DNA of 64,000 nucleotides, from positions 690,501-754,500 of the forward strand of contig NC_010321.1 of assembly GCF_000019085.1 (NCBI RefSeq), given 5' to 3'. Below, one piece after another: positions 53,887-63,659 of the stretch (positions are counted from its first letter, which is position 1; each line of letters starts with the position of its first letter). Below the pieces are notes generated by a model, which was not told the origin of the DNA, searched no databases, and saw only the letters and a program-made list of their open reading frames with translations. This DNA comes from Thermoanaerobacter pseudethanolicus ATCC 33223. GTDB lineage: Bacteria; Bacillota; Thermoanaerobacteria; Thermoanaerobacterales; Thermoanaerobacteraceae. The translations under genes were made by a program, and so were the position numbers.

Positions 53887-54666
53887 ATGCAAAAGGCTGT
53901 TGAAATTACATATAACGGCAAAACTTTAAGAGGAATGATGCATTTGCCTGATGATGTTAAGGGTAAAGTGCCTATGGTAATAATGTTTCACGGTTTTACA
54001 GGCAATAAAGTAGAGTCTCACTTTATTTTTGTGAAGATGTCAAGAGCTTTAGAAAAAGTAGGTATTGGGAGTGTAAGGTTTGACTTTTATGGTTCTGGAG
54101 AAAGTGATGGGGACTTTAGTGAAATGACATTTAGCAGTGAATTGGAAGATGCAAGACAAATTTTAAAGTTTGTGAAAGAGCAACCTACGACTGACCCTGA
54201 GAGAATAGGACTACTTGGTTTGAGTATGGGAGGAGCTATTGCAGGGATTGTAGCAAGGGAATATAAAGATGAAATAAAGGCGTTGGTGCTATGGGCTCCA
54301 GCTTTTAATATGCCTGAGCTTATAATGCACGAAAGTGTAAAGCAATACGGAGCTATTATGGAACAATTGGGCTTTGTAGACATAGGAGGACATAAACTGA
54401 GTAAAGATTTTGTTGAGGATATTTCAAAATTAAATATATTTGAGCTGTCAAAAGGATACGATAAAAAAGTGCTTATAGTTCATGGGACAAATGATGAAGC
54501 GGTTGAATATAAAGTTTCTGATAGAATCTTAAAAGAGGTTTATGGGGATAACGCTACAAGAGTGACAATCGAAAATGCAGACCATACTTTTAAGAGTTTA
54601 GAATGGGAGAAAAAGGCGATTGAGGAGTCAGTAGAGTTTTTCAAAAAGGAATTGTTAAAGGGATAG
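53887..54666 (+). CDS. Alpha/beta hydrolase (esterase-like)
   Basis: A 259-residue serine hydrolase. The oxyanion region MFHGFTGNK, nucleophile motif GLSMGG (about residue 113) and late Asp/His (GTNDEAVEY, NADHTF) form the triad. Similar proteins are cinnamoyl or acetyl-xylan-type esterases. ATG 53887 follows GGAGGT at 53875-53880. No signal peptide, so it acts in the cytoplasm on small esters. Confidence 0.9.
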   Translation: MQKAVEITYNGKTLRGMMHLPDDVKGKVPMVIMFHGFTGNKVESHFIFVKMSRALEKVGIGSVRFDFYGSGESDGDFSEMTFSSELEDARQILKFVKEQPTTDPERIGLLGLSMGGAIAGIVAREYKDEIKALVLWAPAFNMPELIMHESVKQYGAIMEQLGFVDIGGHKLSKDFVEDISKLNIFELSKGYDKKVLIVHGTNDEAVEYKVSDRILKEVYGDNATRVTIENADHTFKSLEWEKKAIEESVEFFKKELLKG

Positions 54667-54689
54667 CTCCATCGCTATCCCTTATTTTT
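54658..54689. terminator. Bidirectional terminator between the hydrolase and pepT
   Basis: AAGGGATAGC-TCCATC-GCTATCCCTT followed by ATTTTTC; between convergent genes. Confidence 0.85.
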
Positions 54690-55908
54690 CTGCGTAAAGC
54701 TCAATTATTTTTATTATAACTTCGACTGCTTTTTCCATTGCATATGTCGGTATAAATTCATATTTACCGTGAAAATTATGCCCTCCTGTGAATAAATTAG
54801 GTGTTGGAAGCCCCATATAGCTTAATCTTGCTCCATCAGTGCCTCCTCTTATAGGCACTATTTTAGGTTCCACTCCTACTAATTTCATTGCTTCTAATGC
54901 TGTATCGACTATGTGCATATGCTTTTCAATTATTTCTCTCATATTGTAATACTGGTCTTTAAGTTCAAGCTCTAGTGTGCCTTCACCATATTTTTTATTT
55001 AATGTTTCTACAATGCTTTTTAGGTATTCTTTTTTATCTAAAAAAGTTTGTTTATTAAAATCTCTGATAATATAATACATTTTAGTTTGTTCTACATTGC
55101 CTTCAAAATTGTTCAAATGATAAAAACCTTCATATCCTTCAGTATGGGCAGGAGTTTCATGTTCAGGTAACATATTTTGGAGTTCTATTCCAATCAAAAT
55201 GGAGTTTTTCATCTTGCCTTTTGCTGTTCCAGGATGCACATTTCTGCCATTAATTTTGATTTTAGCACTGGCAGCATTGAAATTTTCGTATTCTATTTCT
55301 CCAATTCCACCGCCATCTACAGTATAAGCAAAATCACAATTAAATTTTTTTACATCAAATTTGTCTACACCCCTACCAATTTCTTCATCAGGTGTGAAGG
55401 CTACTTTTATATTGCCATGCTTTATTTCAGGATGATTTATTAAATATTCCATAGCTGTTATTATTTCTGCAATTCCTGCTTTATCATCAGCTCCCAAAAG
55501 AGTTGTTCCGTCTGTGGTGATTAAAGTTTTTCCTATGTAATTTTTAAGCTCTGGAAATTCAGTAGGAGATAATACTATGTTTTTTTCTTTGTTTAAGATT
55601 ATATCTTTGCCATCATAATTTTCTATTATCTGAGGCTTTACGTCTTTGCCGCACATGTCAGGACTTGTGTCCATATGAGCTATAAATCCTATTGTAGGGA
55701 GTTTTTTGTCAGTATTTGAAGGAAGTAAAGCCGTAACATAACCGTTTTCATCTACATTTACCTCTTTAAGGCCTATTTCTTCAAGCTCATTTGCTAATTC
55801 TTTTGCAAATATTACTTGTCCCTCAGTGCTGGGATAAGTTGTTGAGTTTTCATCCGATGTTGTATGATATTTTACATATTTTAAAAATCTCTCCACTACT
55901 TTTGACAT
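54682..55908 (-). CDS. pepT: Peptidase T (tripeptide aminopeptidase)
   Basis: A 408-residue M20 zinc peptidase. Motifs: [12 protein letters not shown] (first zinc His/Asp), [11 protein letters not shown], and [14 protein letters not shown] with the catalytic Glu. It releases N-terminal residues from tripeptides in the cytoplasm. The start ATG 55908 is placed by AGAGGG seven bases upstream. The gene begins only 19 bases after the nitroreductase gene, so the two form an operon. Confidence 0.93.
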   Translation of the reverse strand: MSKVVERFLKYVKYHTTSDENSTTYPSTEGQVIFAKELANELEEIGLKEVNVDENGYVTALLPSNTDKKLPTIGFIAHMDTSPDMCGKDVKPQIIENYDGKDIILNKEKNIVLSPTEFPELKNYIGKTLITTDGTTLLGADDKAGIAEIITAMEYLINHPEIKHGNIKVAFTPDEEIGRGVDKFDVKKFNCDFAYTVDGGGIGEIEYENFNAASAKIKINGRNVHPGTAKGKMKNSILIGIELQNMLPEHETPAHTEGYEGFYHLNNFEGNVEQTKMYYIIRDFNKQTFLDKKEYLKSIVETLNKKYGEGTLELELKDQYYNMREIIEKHMHIVDTALEAMKLVGVEPKIVPIRGGTDGARLSYMGLPTPNLFTGGHNFHGKYEFIPTYAMEKAVEVIIKIIELYAEK

Positions 55909-55926
55909 ATTATAACCCTCTTTCAT

Positions 55927-56424
55927 TTAAAATTTTTCCCAATGTAAAACTTCAGATAAAGCTTTTTTATATTTTGGTTGTGGCTCTTCTGCGGGATATC
56001 CTAATGATATAATAGAAATCATTCTTAAGTTGTCAGGAATGTTGAGGTATTCGTTTATTTCTTTTTCATAGGTTCTGTTATACCCAGCTACCCAACAGGA
56101 ACCTATGCCGTAGGCAGTAGCTGCGAGTAATATATTTTCTGTTGCTGCTGAACCATCTTCTAAGTGATGTCTGTTATTTTTATCGCAGTAGACGATGACA
56201 CAAGCTCCTGCATCTTTAATAAATTTCCCATATGTAGCTTTTTCTGCTATGAATTTAAGTCTTTCTTTGTCTGTTATAACGACGAAATGCCAAGGCTGTG
56301 CGTTATTTCCACTGGGAGCAAGCCTTGCGCAGTCTATTATGTCTTCTAATATTTCTTTTGGAATAGGTTTATCTATGTATTTCCTTATACTTCTTCTCTT
56401 TTTTAAAGCCTCTAATGCCTCCAT
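55927..56424 (-). CDS. Nitroreductase-family flavoprotein
   Basis: A 165-residue FMN protein with KKRRSIRKYIDKPIP at the N-terminus and ARLAPSGNNAQPWHFVV, both FMN-binding signatures, and GIGSCWVAGYN later on. The short length marks a minimal nitroreductase. Physiological substrate unknown. ATG 56424 behind AGGAGGTG. Confidence 0.88.
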   Translation of the reverse strand: MEALEALKKRRSIRKYIDKPIPKEILEDIIDCARLAPSGNNAQPWHFVVITDKERLKFIAEKATYGKFIKDAGACVIVYCDKNNRHHLEDGSAATENILLAATAYGIGSCWVAGYNRTYEKEINEYLNIPDNLRMISIISLGYPAEEPQPKYKKALSEVLHWEKF

Positions 56425-56603
56425 AACTTTTGCACCTCCTCTTTATATTATATCCCATAAAGTAAAAATTCCAAAAAGATTGACAAAAATTTATGGGTAT
56501 GTAAAAATAAAGCTAAGTAAACTTATACATACTTTTGAAAAACTTGAACAACATAGATTTATGGTATAAAATAAGTATGTAAATAAGGAATGGAGGTTTA
56601 CAT

Positions 56604-57959
56604 ATGAAGAAATTGATAGGTTTTGATTATTCAAAAGCTCTACAATTTGTAAGTCAAAAAGAAATTGAATATATGGAAAAGCATGCAAAATTATCTCTTG
56701 ATATGGTGCTTAGTAAAAATGCTCAAGGAAATGACTTTTTAGGATGGGTGAGTCTTCCCAAAAACTATGATAAGGCAGAGTTTGAACGCATTAAAAAAGC
56801 AGCAGAGAAGATTCAATCAGATTCTGATGTGCTTGTAGTAATAGGTATAGGTGGGTCTTATTTAGGGGCAAGAGCGGCAATTGAAATGCTTTCTCATTCC
56901 TTCTATAATTTGTTGCCAAAAGGCAAGAGGAATATGCCGGAGATTTATTTTGCTGGAAACAGCATAAGCTCTACATATTTAAGTGATTTATTTGAACTTA
57001 TAGAGGACAAAGATGTATCAATAAATGTGATTTCTAAATCTGGTACTACCACAGAACCGGCAATAGCTTTTAGAGTTTTTAGAGATTTTCTTGAGAGAAA
57101 ATATGGAAAAGAAGGGGCTAAATCGAGAATATATGTGACAACAGATAGAGCGAAAGGAGCTTTAAAAAAATTAGCTGATGAAGAAGGATATGAAACATTT
57201 GTGATTCCTGACGATGTTGGAGGAAGATACTCAGTTTTGACAGCTGTAGGCCTTCTACCAATAGCAGTAGCAGGCATTAGCATAGACGATATGATGCAGG
57301 GAGCTTTTGATGCTTCAACAGTCTATACCAAAGATAACCTTAATGAAAATATCAGCATGCAGTATGCAATTTTGAGAAATATTTTGTACAGAAAAGGCAA
57401 AGCTATAGAAATACTTGTAAATTATGAGCCAAAGCTTCACTATTTCTCTGAATGGTGGAAACAGCTTTTTGGAGAAAGTGAAGGTAAAGACAATAAGGGA
57501 ATTTATCCTGCTTCAGTAGATTTTACGACAGATTTACACTCAATGGGGCAGTTTATACAAGAGGGAAGCAGAAATATTTTTGAAACAGTTTTAAATGTTG
57601 AAAAACCTGTTAAAGATATAGTTATAAATGAAGACAAGGACAATATAGATGGGCTTAACTTTTTAGCAGGAAAAACTATAGATTTTGTCAATAAAAAGGC
57701 TTTTGAAGGTACATTATTGGCTCATACAGATGGGAATGTTCCTAACCTTGTAGTAAATATCCCTGAAATATCAGCTTACTATTTTGGCAATCTGGTCTAC
57801 TTCTTTGAAATGGCTTGTGCTATAAGCGGATATATAAATGGGGTTAATCCATTTGACCAACCAGGAGTAGAGGCTTACAAGAAAAACATGTTTGCACTTT
57901 TAGGAAAACCAGGATATGAAAAAGAAAAAGAATTGTTAGAAAAAAGATTGGGAAAATAA
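56604..57959 (+). CDS. pgi: Glucose-6-phosphate isomerase
   Basis: A 451-residue enzyme interconverting glucose-6-phosphate and fructose-6-phosphate. Motifs: [53 protein letters not shown], and the late [19 protein letters not shown]. The short bacterial form fits Firmicutes. With glgP convergent downstream it links glycogen/maltodextrin phosphorolysis (via phosphoglucomutase elsewhere) to glycolysis. Confidence 0.96.
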
Positions 57960-57962
57960 ATT

Positions 57963-57990
57963 AAAGGCCGGACAATTGCGCGGCCTTTTT
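57963..57990. terminator. Terminator between pgi and glgP
   Basis: AAAGGCCG / CGGCCTTT stem with T-run; between convergent genes. Confidence 0.85.
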
Positions 57991-58004
57991 AAATAGGGGT
58001 TGAC

Positions 58005-59630
58005 TTATTTTTTTGTGTACATTAAATCGTAGTATTCTTTTAACATTCTATTAGCTGAGAAAGCTTCATAAGTCGTCCTTATACTTTCTCTCATCATGTT
58101 TTCCCATTTCGCTTTATCATTGTAGTAGGTTGGAACTACTTTATTTAAAAGGACGTCATAGAGTGCTTCAAGGTCGTGTTTGTCTAATTCTTCTATATTG
58201 TCAGACTCAAAACCATCCCCAAATTGCCAGCCATTTACTCCGTCTATACAAGCTTCTGCCCACCATCCATCTAAAATACTTAAATTTAACACTCCGTTCA
58301 TGGCGGCTTTCATGCCGGAGGTACCACTGGCCTCTAATGGTCTTCTTGGATTGTTTAACCACACATCAGTGCCTCGAGTAAGCATTTTTCCTATTGTCAT
58401 ATCGTAATCTTCTAAGAATACTACGCTTTCAGGATATTTCTTTGTCATCTCTATTAATTTTGCGACAATTTTTTTACCCACGTCATCTAATGGATGACCT
58501 TTTCCTGAAAACACCATTTGAATTTTTTTAGACCTTAGATAATCACCTATGACTTCGTCATTTGTAAATATAAGGTCGCTTCTTTTGTAAGGAGCAGCTC
58601 TCCTTGAAAAACCTATCAAAAGCTTGTCAGCGTCTAATTTAACTCCTGTCCTTTGATATACAAAATCAATTAATTCTTGTTTTAAAATATTATGAGTTTC
58701 TAAAAGTCCTTCACCTTTGTTGTAGGCTTCTATTATCCTTTTATCTACCCAAGTGTTTCTGTCAATTCCGTTTGTTATTGAAATTATAGGAGCCTTGTTG
58801 TCAACATGTTGCCACATTTTGTTTGCAGTTTGACCGTGAAGTTTTGAGACACCGTTTGCAATACGAGAAAGTCTCAAACCTGCGACTGTCATATTAAAAG
58901 GAACACCACCAATTTGAGCCATTTGCTCAATTGAAAGGCCATTGTTTGCACCCATGTACATGAGAAGTTCTAAATCGTGAGATTCGTTTCCTTCTTTAAC
59001 AGGGGTATGGGTTGTAAATACTACTTCTTCCCTTGTGGCTTTCCACGCCTCTTCAAAACTCATATTTTGATTTTCCATTTTCTCTCTTATAAGCTCAATG
59101 GCTGCTAATACTGCATGCCCTTCGTTAAAATGATAAACATCAACATCAATTCCCAAAGCTCTTAAAGCTCTTACTCCGCCAATGCCTAATACTATTTCCT
59201 GTGCAACTCTTTCTTCACCAAACCATCCATAAAGTTGACCTGTTATCCATCTGTCCCCATTTTCTGGTATATCTGTGTCAAGCAAATACAGAGGAGCATT
59301 GTCAAAGTTGTCTATCAACCATACTTTGCAATACACATTTCTATTTCTTATTTTTACTTTTACCTTTACTCCAGTGTCCTTTAAAAAGTCGTACTTACGT
59401 GTGTAATTGCGATAGGCATCATAGGGGTATCCGTCTTCACCGATATGTTGTTCTGTATAACCTTGTTTCCACAGTATGCCTATTCCTACTAAAGGCATAC
59501 CTAACTCTTTTGCAGCTTTTAGATGGTCTCCTGCTAAAATGCCTAAGCCACCTGCATATAGTTTGAAATCTGACTGTAAGCCATATTCCATGCAGAAATA
59601 GGCTACTCTTGGTAATTTTTCATTACCCAT
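58005..59630 (-). CDS. glgP: Alpha-glucan phosphorylase (short type)
   Basis: A 541-residue GT35 phosphorylase releasing glucose-1-phosphate from maltodextrin or glycogen. The N-terminus has RVAYFCMEYGL and GGLGILAGDHLKAA; the active-site/PLP region shows SGTSGMKAAMNG near residue 445. This is the short prokaryotic type. ATG 59630 has GAGGAGG upstream. A promoter with a cre-like palindrome over its -35 box lies in front, indicating carbon catabolite control together with the amylase genes. Confidence 0.9.
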   Translation of the reverse strand: MGNEKLPRVAYFCMEYGLQSDFKLYAGGLGILAGDHLKAAKELGMPLVGIGILWKQGYTEQHIGEDGYPYDAYRNYTRKYDFLKDTGVKVKVKIRNRNVYCKVWLIDNFDNAPLYLLDTDIPENGDRWITGQLYGWFGEERVAQEIVLGIGGVRALRALGIDVDVYHFNEGHAVLAAIELIREKMENQNMSFEEAWKATREEVVFTTHTPVKEGNESHDLELLMYMGANNGLSIEQMAQIGGVPFNMTVAGLRLSRIANGVSKLHGQTANKMWQHVDNKAPIISITNGIDRNTWVDKRIIEAYNKGEGLLETHNILKQELIDFVYQRTGVKLDADKLLIGFSRRAAPYKRSDLIFTNDEVIGDYLRSKKIQMVFSGKGHPLDDVGKKIVAKLIEMTKKYPESVVFLEDYDMTIGKMLTRGTDVWLNNPRRPLEASGTSGMKAAMNGVLNLSILDGWWAEACIDGVNGWQFGDGFESDNIEELDKHDLEALYDVLLNKVVPTYYNDKAKWENMMRESIRTTYEAFSANRMLKEYYDLMYTKK

Positions 59631-59663
59631 ATTAAACCTCCTCATTTTCCAAGTGTTAAGTAT

Positions 59664-59701
59664 ATTATAATATTAAAAAAATCATTATGCAAGTGTTTGC
59701 A
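59664..59701 (-). promoter_or_regulatory. glgP promoter with overlapping cre-like operator
   Basis: On the minus strand TTGCAT (59687-59692), 17 bp, TATAAT (59664-59669). The inverted repeat TGCAA-ACAC-TTGCA (59688-59701) covers the -35 box, so a bound CcpA/LacI-type protein would block the polymerase. Confidence 0.65.
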
Positions 59702-59732
59702 CAAGTATTAAAAATAAAAACAGTGTTATTGC

Positions 59733-59930
59733 TCAATAATTTTTATATCTATGTACGGGCCACTCAGTGAATGCTAATACTAAAAGCATTATAAAATTCA
59801 CAATAGGTATAAACATCAAAAGACCATATGCTCCTCCATAACCAGTTTTATCAAAAATTTTCCACCAGATTAAACCGTAAAGTATAATTGATCCAATAGA
59901 AAGGATACCAAAAATAAGAGATGAGAACAT
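59733..59930 (-). CDS. Small two-helix membrane protein
   Basis: A 65-residue protein starting MFSSLIFGILSIGSIILYGL with a second helix LLMFIPIVNFIMLLVLAF and the motif WWKIFDKTGYGGAYG between them. The helix-WKIF.K.G..G.....P..N pattern resembles a small family of DUF5684-like membrane proteins. ATG 59930 behind GAAAGGAATG. Function unknown. Confidence 0.65.
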   Translation of the reverse strand: MFSSLIFGILSIGSIILYGLIWWKIFDKTGYGGAYGLLMFIPIVNFIMLLVLAFTEWPVHRYKNY

Positions 59931-60063
59931 TCAAAACATTCCTTTCTCGAAAATTTATATTCTTTACAATTATAGTATAGCAAATAACATAAAAAATTTA
60001 CAGATTTATTTTAAAAAAGTTAAAAGCCTGCAAAATCTTTAGAGAGGGACAAAAAAATTTCTA

Positions 60064-60092
60064 TTGACATAGGAGTTAATCCATAGTATCAT
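60064..60092 (+). promoter_or_regulatory. Promoter of the metF-metH riboswitch transcript
   Basis: TTGACA (60064-60069), 17 bp, TATCAT (60087-60092). Confidence 0.75.
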
Positions 60093-60129
60093 ATAGCTTA
60101 AATAGTTTAACAATTTAATACTTTAAAAT

Positions 60130-60234
60130 CTCTTATCGAGAGTGGTGGAGGGACTGGCCCGATGAAACCCGGCAACCGGCATTTTATATGCGTCTTGGTG
60201 CCAATTCCAGCAGCGTTTCGCTGAAAGATGAGAG
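60130..60234 (+). promoter_or_regulatory. SAM-I (S-box) riboswitch
   Basis: P1 CTCTTATC / GATGAGAG closes an aptamer with the conserved AGAGTGGTGGAGGGACTGGC and GATGAAACCCGGCAACC blocks and the downstream GGTGCCAATTCC kink region. High SAM should stabilise this fold and end transcription at the following hairpin. Confidence 0.97.
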
Positions 60235-60243
60235 AGTTTTGGT

Positions 60244-60277
60244 GTCTCTTCTTTTGGCGAAGAGACTTTTTTATTTT
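60244..60277 (+). terminator. Riboswitch terminator before metF
   Basis: GTCTCTTC-TTTTGGC-GAAGAGAC followed by TTTTTTATTTTT. Confidence 0.9.
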
Positions 60278-60297
60278 TAAAAATGGAGGCGATGTAG

Positions 60298-61209
60298 ATG
60301 TTGAAAAATGAAAATTTGTGTACTAAACTTAAGAAAAGGAAGTTTGTTGTGACAGCAGAAATTTCTACGCCAAAAGGGGTAGATATAACGAAAACTATTG
60401 AAGAAGCGAGAAAATTAAAAGGCATTGTAGATGCCTTAAATATAACGGACTGTCCTATGGCGAATATGCGGATGAGTCCTATAGCAGTCGCTCACCTTTT
60501 ACAAGACCACTTAAACATTGAAGCTATTTTTCATTTGACCTGTAGAGACAGAAATCTGATAGGCCTTCAGTCAGAGCTCTTAGGAGCTTATGCGTTAGGT
60601 GTGAGAAACATACTAGCCTTGACAGGAGATGAACCTTCCCGTGGAGATACTCCTCAGGCTAAAGGGGTATATGATGTAGATTCTGTTGGGCTTTTAAAGA
60701 TTATCAGTGCTTTTAATAGAGGTTATGATTACAATGGAAATAAATTAGATTCCCCAACAGAATTTTGCGCCGGTACGACTGCAAATCCAAATGATTTAAG
60801 GGATGAAGCACTAGAGAAGCTTAAAGTTAAGATAGAGGCAGGGGCAGAATTTATTCAAACACAACCGGTTTATGATGAGGAAATTTTATTTAAGTTTATT
60901 GAAAAGATTAAAAATTTCAATGTACCACTTTTGATAGGCATATTACCTCTTAAAAGCTATAAAATGGCAGTCAATTTAAATGAAAAAGTGCCAGGTATAG
61001 ATATTCCAGAAAAAGTTTTAGAAAGGCTAAAGGATGGAGGAAGAGAAGAGGGAATAAACATAGCTGTAGAGTTTATAAAGCGGATACGCAGTGAAGTTGC
61101 AGGAATTCACATTATGCCTTTAGGGAGTACAAATGTTGTGTTAGAAATAATTTCAAGAGTCGATGATTTAGTCTGTGATTTTGCAGAAAATAACGTACAG
61201 ATGAATTAA
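60298..61209 (+). CDS. metF: Methylenetetrahydrofolate reductase
   Basis: A 303-residue TIM-barrel flavoprotein making 5-methyl-THF. Conserved pieces: VVTAEISTPKGVDITKT (catalytic Glu in TAEI), HLTCRDRN, LALTGDEPSRGD and QTQPVYDEE. ATG 60298 is spaced 8 bases after GGAGG. Under S-box control and followed after 13 bases by metH, it supplies the methyl donor for methionine synthesis. Confidence 0.94.
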   Translation: MLKNENLCTKLKKRKFVVTAEISTPKGVDITKTIEEARKLKGIVDALNITDCPMANMRMSPIAVAHLLQDHLNIEAIFHLTCRDRNLIGLQSELLGAYALGVRNILALTGDEPSRGDTPQAKGVYDVDSVGLLKIISAFNRGYDYNGNKLDSPTEFCAGTTANPNDLRDEALEKLKVKIEAGAEFIQTQPVYDEEILFKFIEKIKNFNVPLLIGILPLKSYKMAVNLNEKVPGIDIPEKVLERLKDGGREEGINIAVEFIKRIRSEVAGIHIMPLGSTNVVLEIISRVDDLVCDFAENNVQMN

Positions 61210-61222
61210 ATGGAGGTTAAAA

Positions 61223-63646
61223 ATGTTAGACATTTTTAAAGAACTTTCAAATAGAGTGATTGTTTTTGATGGAGCAATGGGGACACAACTTCAAGAGAGG
61301 GGTTTAAAAACTGGAGAGTGTCCCGAATATATGAATATAACCCATCCAGAAGTAGTATTTGATATCCACAGGTCCTATATAGAAGCAGGAGCGGATGTGA
61401 TTGAGACAAATACCTTTGGCGCTAACAGGATAAAATTAGCAAAATATGGACTGGAAAATGAGGTTTTCAATATTGTCACTCAGGCTGTCAAAATTGCCAA
61501 AGAAGCTTCCAAAGATAAACCTGTGGCACTTTCTATAGGACCTATTGGAGAACTTTTGACCCCTTATGGAGACATGACTTTTGACGAAGCTTATGATGTT
61601 TTTAAAGAAGTAGTTATAGCTGCAGAAAGAGCGGGAGCAGATATTGTTTTAATTGAAACAATGTCAGATATGCTGGAGGCAAAAGCTGCCATTCTTGCTG
61701 CTAAAGAGAATTCAAACATGAAAGTTATATGTACAATGACTTTTCAAGAAGATGGAAGGACTCTCATGGGGTCAGACCCTATAACTGTAGTAGTTAGTTT
61801 ACAAGGGTTAGGATTAGATGCCATTGGCGTTAACTGCTCGACAGGCCCCGATAAAATGGTAAGTGTAGTGGAAAAAATGTCTCAAGTTTCTCGCATACCT
61901 ATTATTGCACAACCTAATGCAGGTATGCCTGTCATTCGCGACGGCAAAACAGTTTACGACTTAAAACCAGAAGAATTTGCTAGTTTCTTTCCTTTACTTG
62001 TTGAAAAAGGCGCTTCTATAGTGGGAGGGTGCTGCGGTACTACTCCTCACTATATAAAACTTGTTAAAAAAGCTGTAAAAGATTTAAAGCCAAAAGTCAA
62101 AGTCAACAAATTTACAGCTGTAGCTTCCAATACAAAAACAGTTTTCATAGGTGAAAATTATCTTTTAAGGGTTATAGGGGAACGTATAAATCCTACTGGA
62201 AAAAAGAAGTTAAGTGAGGCTTTTTTGGCGGGAAATGTGAGTTTAGCAGTAGAGGAAGCTATAAAACAGCAAAAATGCGGAGCGGAAATATTGGATGTAA
62301 ATGTGGGAGTTCCTGGGGTAAACGAAGAAGAATTACTTCCTAAAGTAGTTTCTGAAATACAAAATGTGGTAGACATTCCTCTTCAAATAGATAGCACTAA
62401 TATTAAAGCTGTAGAAAAAGCTATAAGAATTTTAAGAGGTAGACCCATAATCAACTCTGTAAGTGCAAAAGAGGAAAGTTTAAAAGAAGTGCTTCCTATT
62501 GTCAAAAAATACGGAGCTTGTGTTGTAGGACTTACTGTAGGAGATAAAGGGCTTCCCAAAGATAGGCATGAAAGAATTGAAAATGCGAAAAAAATTATAA
62601 AAAAAGCGGAAGAGTATGGCATACCTAAAGAGGACATATTGATAGATTGTATTGTGCTGACGGTTTCTTCTGAGCAGGAGGCTGCAATTGAGACTTTAGA
62701 AGCGATAAAATTGGCTAAAGAAGAGTTAGGAGTAAATACTGTTGTGGGACTTAGCAATGTTTCCTTTGGTTTACCTGAAAGAAGGTTGATAAACTCTACT
62801 TTTTTAGCAATGGCAGCATCTTATGGGCTTACTACTGCTATTATAAATCCCTGCGATGAAGCCATGATGGACACTTTGAGGGCTTCAATGGTTTTACTAA
62901 ACAAAGATAAAGGGAGTGTAAATTATCTAAAAATATATGGTAACAGGCAAAAAGAGGAAGGTAAAGAAAAAGAACAGCAAAAAATTCAGGAAGAAGATTT
63001 AAAGTCAAAGTTCTATATCCAAATTTTAGAAGGTAAAAAATCAGGAGTAGAAGATATAGTAAAAAATATTTTGGAGGAGGAAGTTCAACCTCTTTCTATA
63101 GTTGATAACATAATAATTCCTGCCTTAAAAGAAGTGGGAGATAGATATGAAAAAGGCATATATTTCTTGCCACAACTTTTGAGCTCTGCAGAAGTGGTGC
63201 AAAGCGCTTTTAAGATAATAAAAGAAAAGCTTCCAAAAGGTTCAGTATCTAAAGGCAAAATAATACTTGCTACAGTTGAAGGAGATGTACATGATATAGG
63301 AAAAAATATAGTAAAAGTTTTGCTTGAAAACTATGGATATGATGTAATTGACTTAGGAAAAGATGTCAAAGGAGAAGTGATATTAGAGGAAGTAAAGCGA
63401 ACAGGGGCACCGTTAGTAGGTCTAAGTGCTTTGATGACGACAACTTTGTTTAATATGGAGAAAATTATCAAACTGCTTAAAGCAAATACTGATGTGAAAA
63501 TAATGGTAGGCGGGGCTGTTTTGACTGAGGAATATGCCTATAAGATTGGAGCAGATTATTACGGAAAAACGGCTCAAGATGCAGTTAAAATTGCTGATAA
63601 GTTTTTCTTAAAAAATGCTCTTTTATGTAAAACTTGTGGTATTTAA
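61223..63646 (+). CDS. metH: Cobalamin-dependent methionine synthase, short form without reactivation domain
   Basis: An 807-residue protein. Domains in order: homocysteine-binding (1-290, zinc cysteines in GVNCSTGP and GGCCGTTP), pterin-binding (about 315-570, GERINPTGKKKL), a cobalamin cap, and the B12-binding domain (about 670-800) with the axial histidine in GDVHDIGKN. The C-terminal AdoMet-dependent reactivation domain of E. coli-type MetH (1227 residues) is missing, so reductive reactivation must come from another protein. It shares the S-box transcript with metF. Confidence 0.93.
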   Translation: MLDIFKELSNRVIVFDGAMGTQLQERGLKTGECPEYMNITHPEVVFDIHRSYIEAGADVIETNTFGANRIKLAKYGLENEVFNIVTQAVKIAKEASKDKPVALSIGPIGELLTPYGDMTFDEAYDVFKEVVIAAERAGADIVLIETMSDMLEAKAAILAAKENSNMKVICTMTFQEDGRTLMGSDPITVVVSLQGLGLDAIGVNCSTGPDKMVSVVEKMSQVSRIPIIAQPNAGMPVIRDGKTVYDLKPEEFASFFPLLVEKGASIVGGCCGTTPHYIKLVKKAVKDLKPKVKVNKFTAVASNTKTVFIGENYLLRVIGERINPTGKKKLSEAFLAGNVSLAVEEAIKQQKCGAEILDVNVGVPGVNEEELLPKVVSEIQNVVDIPLQIDSTNIKAVEKAIRILRGRPIINSVSAKEESLKEVLPIVKKYGACVVGLTVGDKGLPKDRHERIENAKKIIKKAEEYGIPKEDILIDCIVLTVSSEQEAAIETLEAIKLAKEELGVNTVVGLSNVSFGLPERRLINSTFLAMAASYGLTTAIINPCDEAMMDTLRASMVLLNKDKGSVNYLKIYGNRQKEEGKEKEQQKIQEEDLKSKFYIQILEGKKSGVEDIVKNILEEEVQPLSIVDNIIIPALKEVGDRYEKGIYFLPQLLSSAEVVQSAFKIIKEKLPKGSVSKGKIILATVEGDVHDIGKNIVKVLLENYGYDVIDLGKDVKGEVILEEVKRTGAPLVGLSALMTTTLFNMEKIIKLLKANTDVKIMVGGAVLTEEYAYKIGADYYGKTAQDAVKIADKFFLKNALLCKTCGI

Positions 63647-63659
63647 AGGTGGTGTAGAG

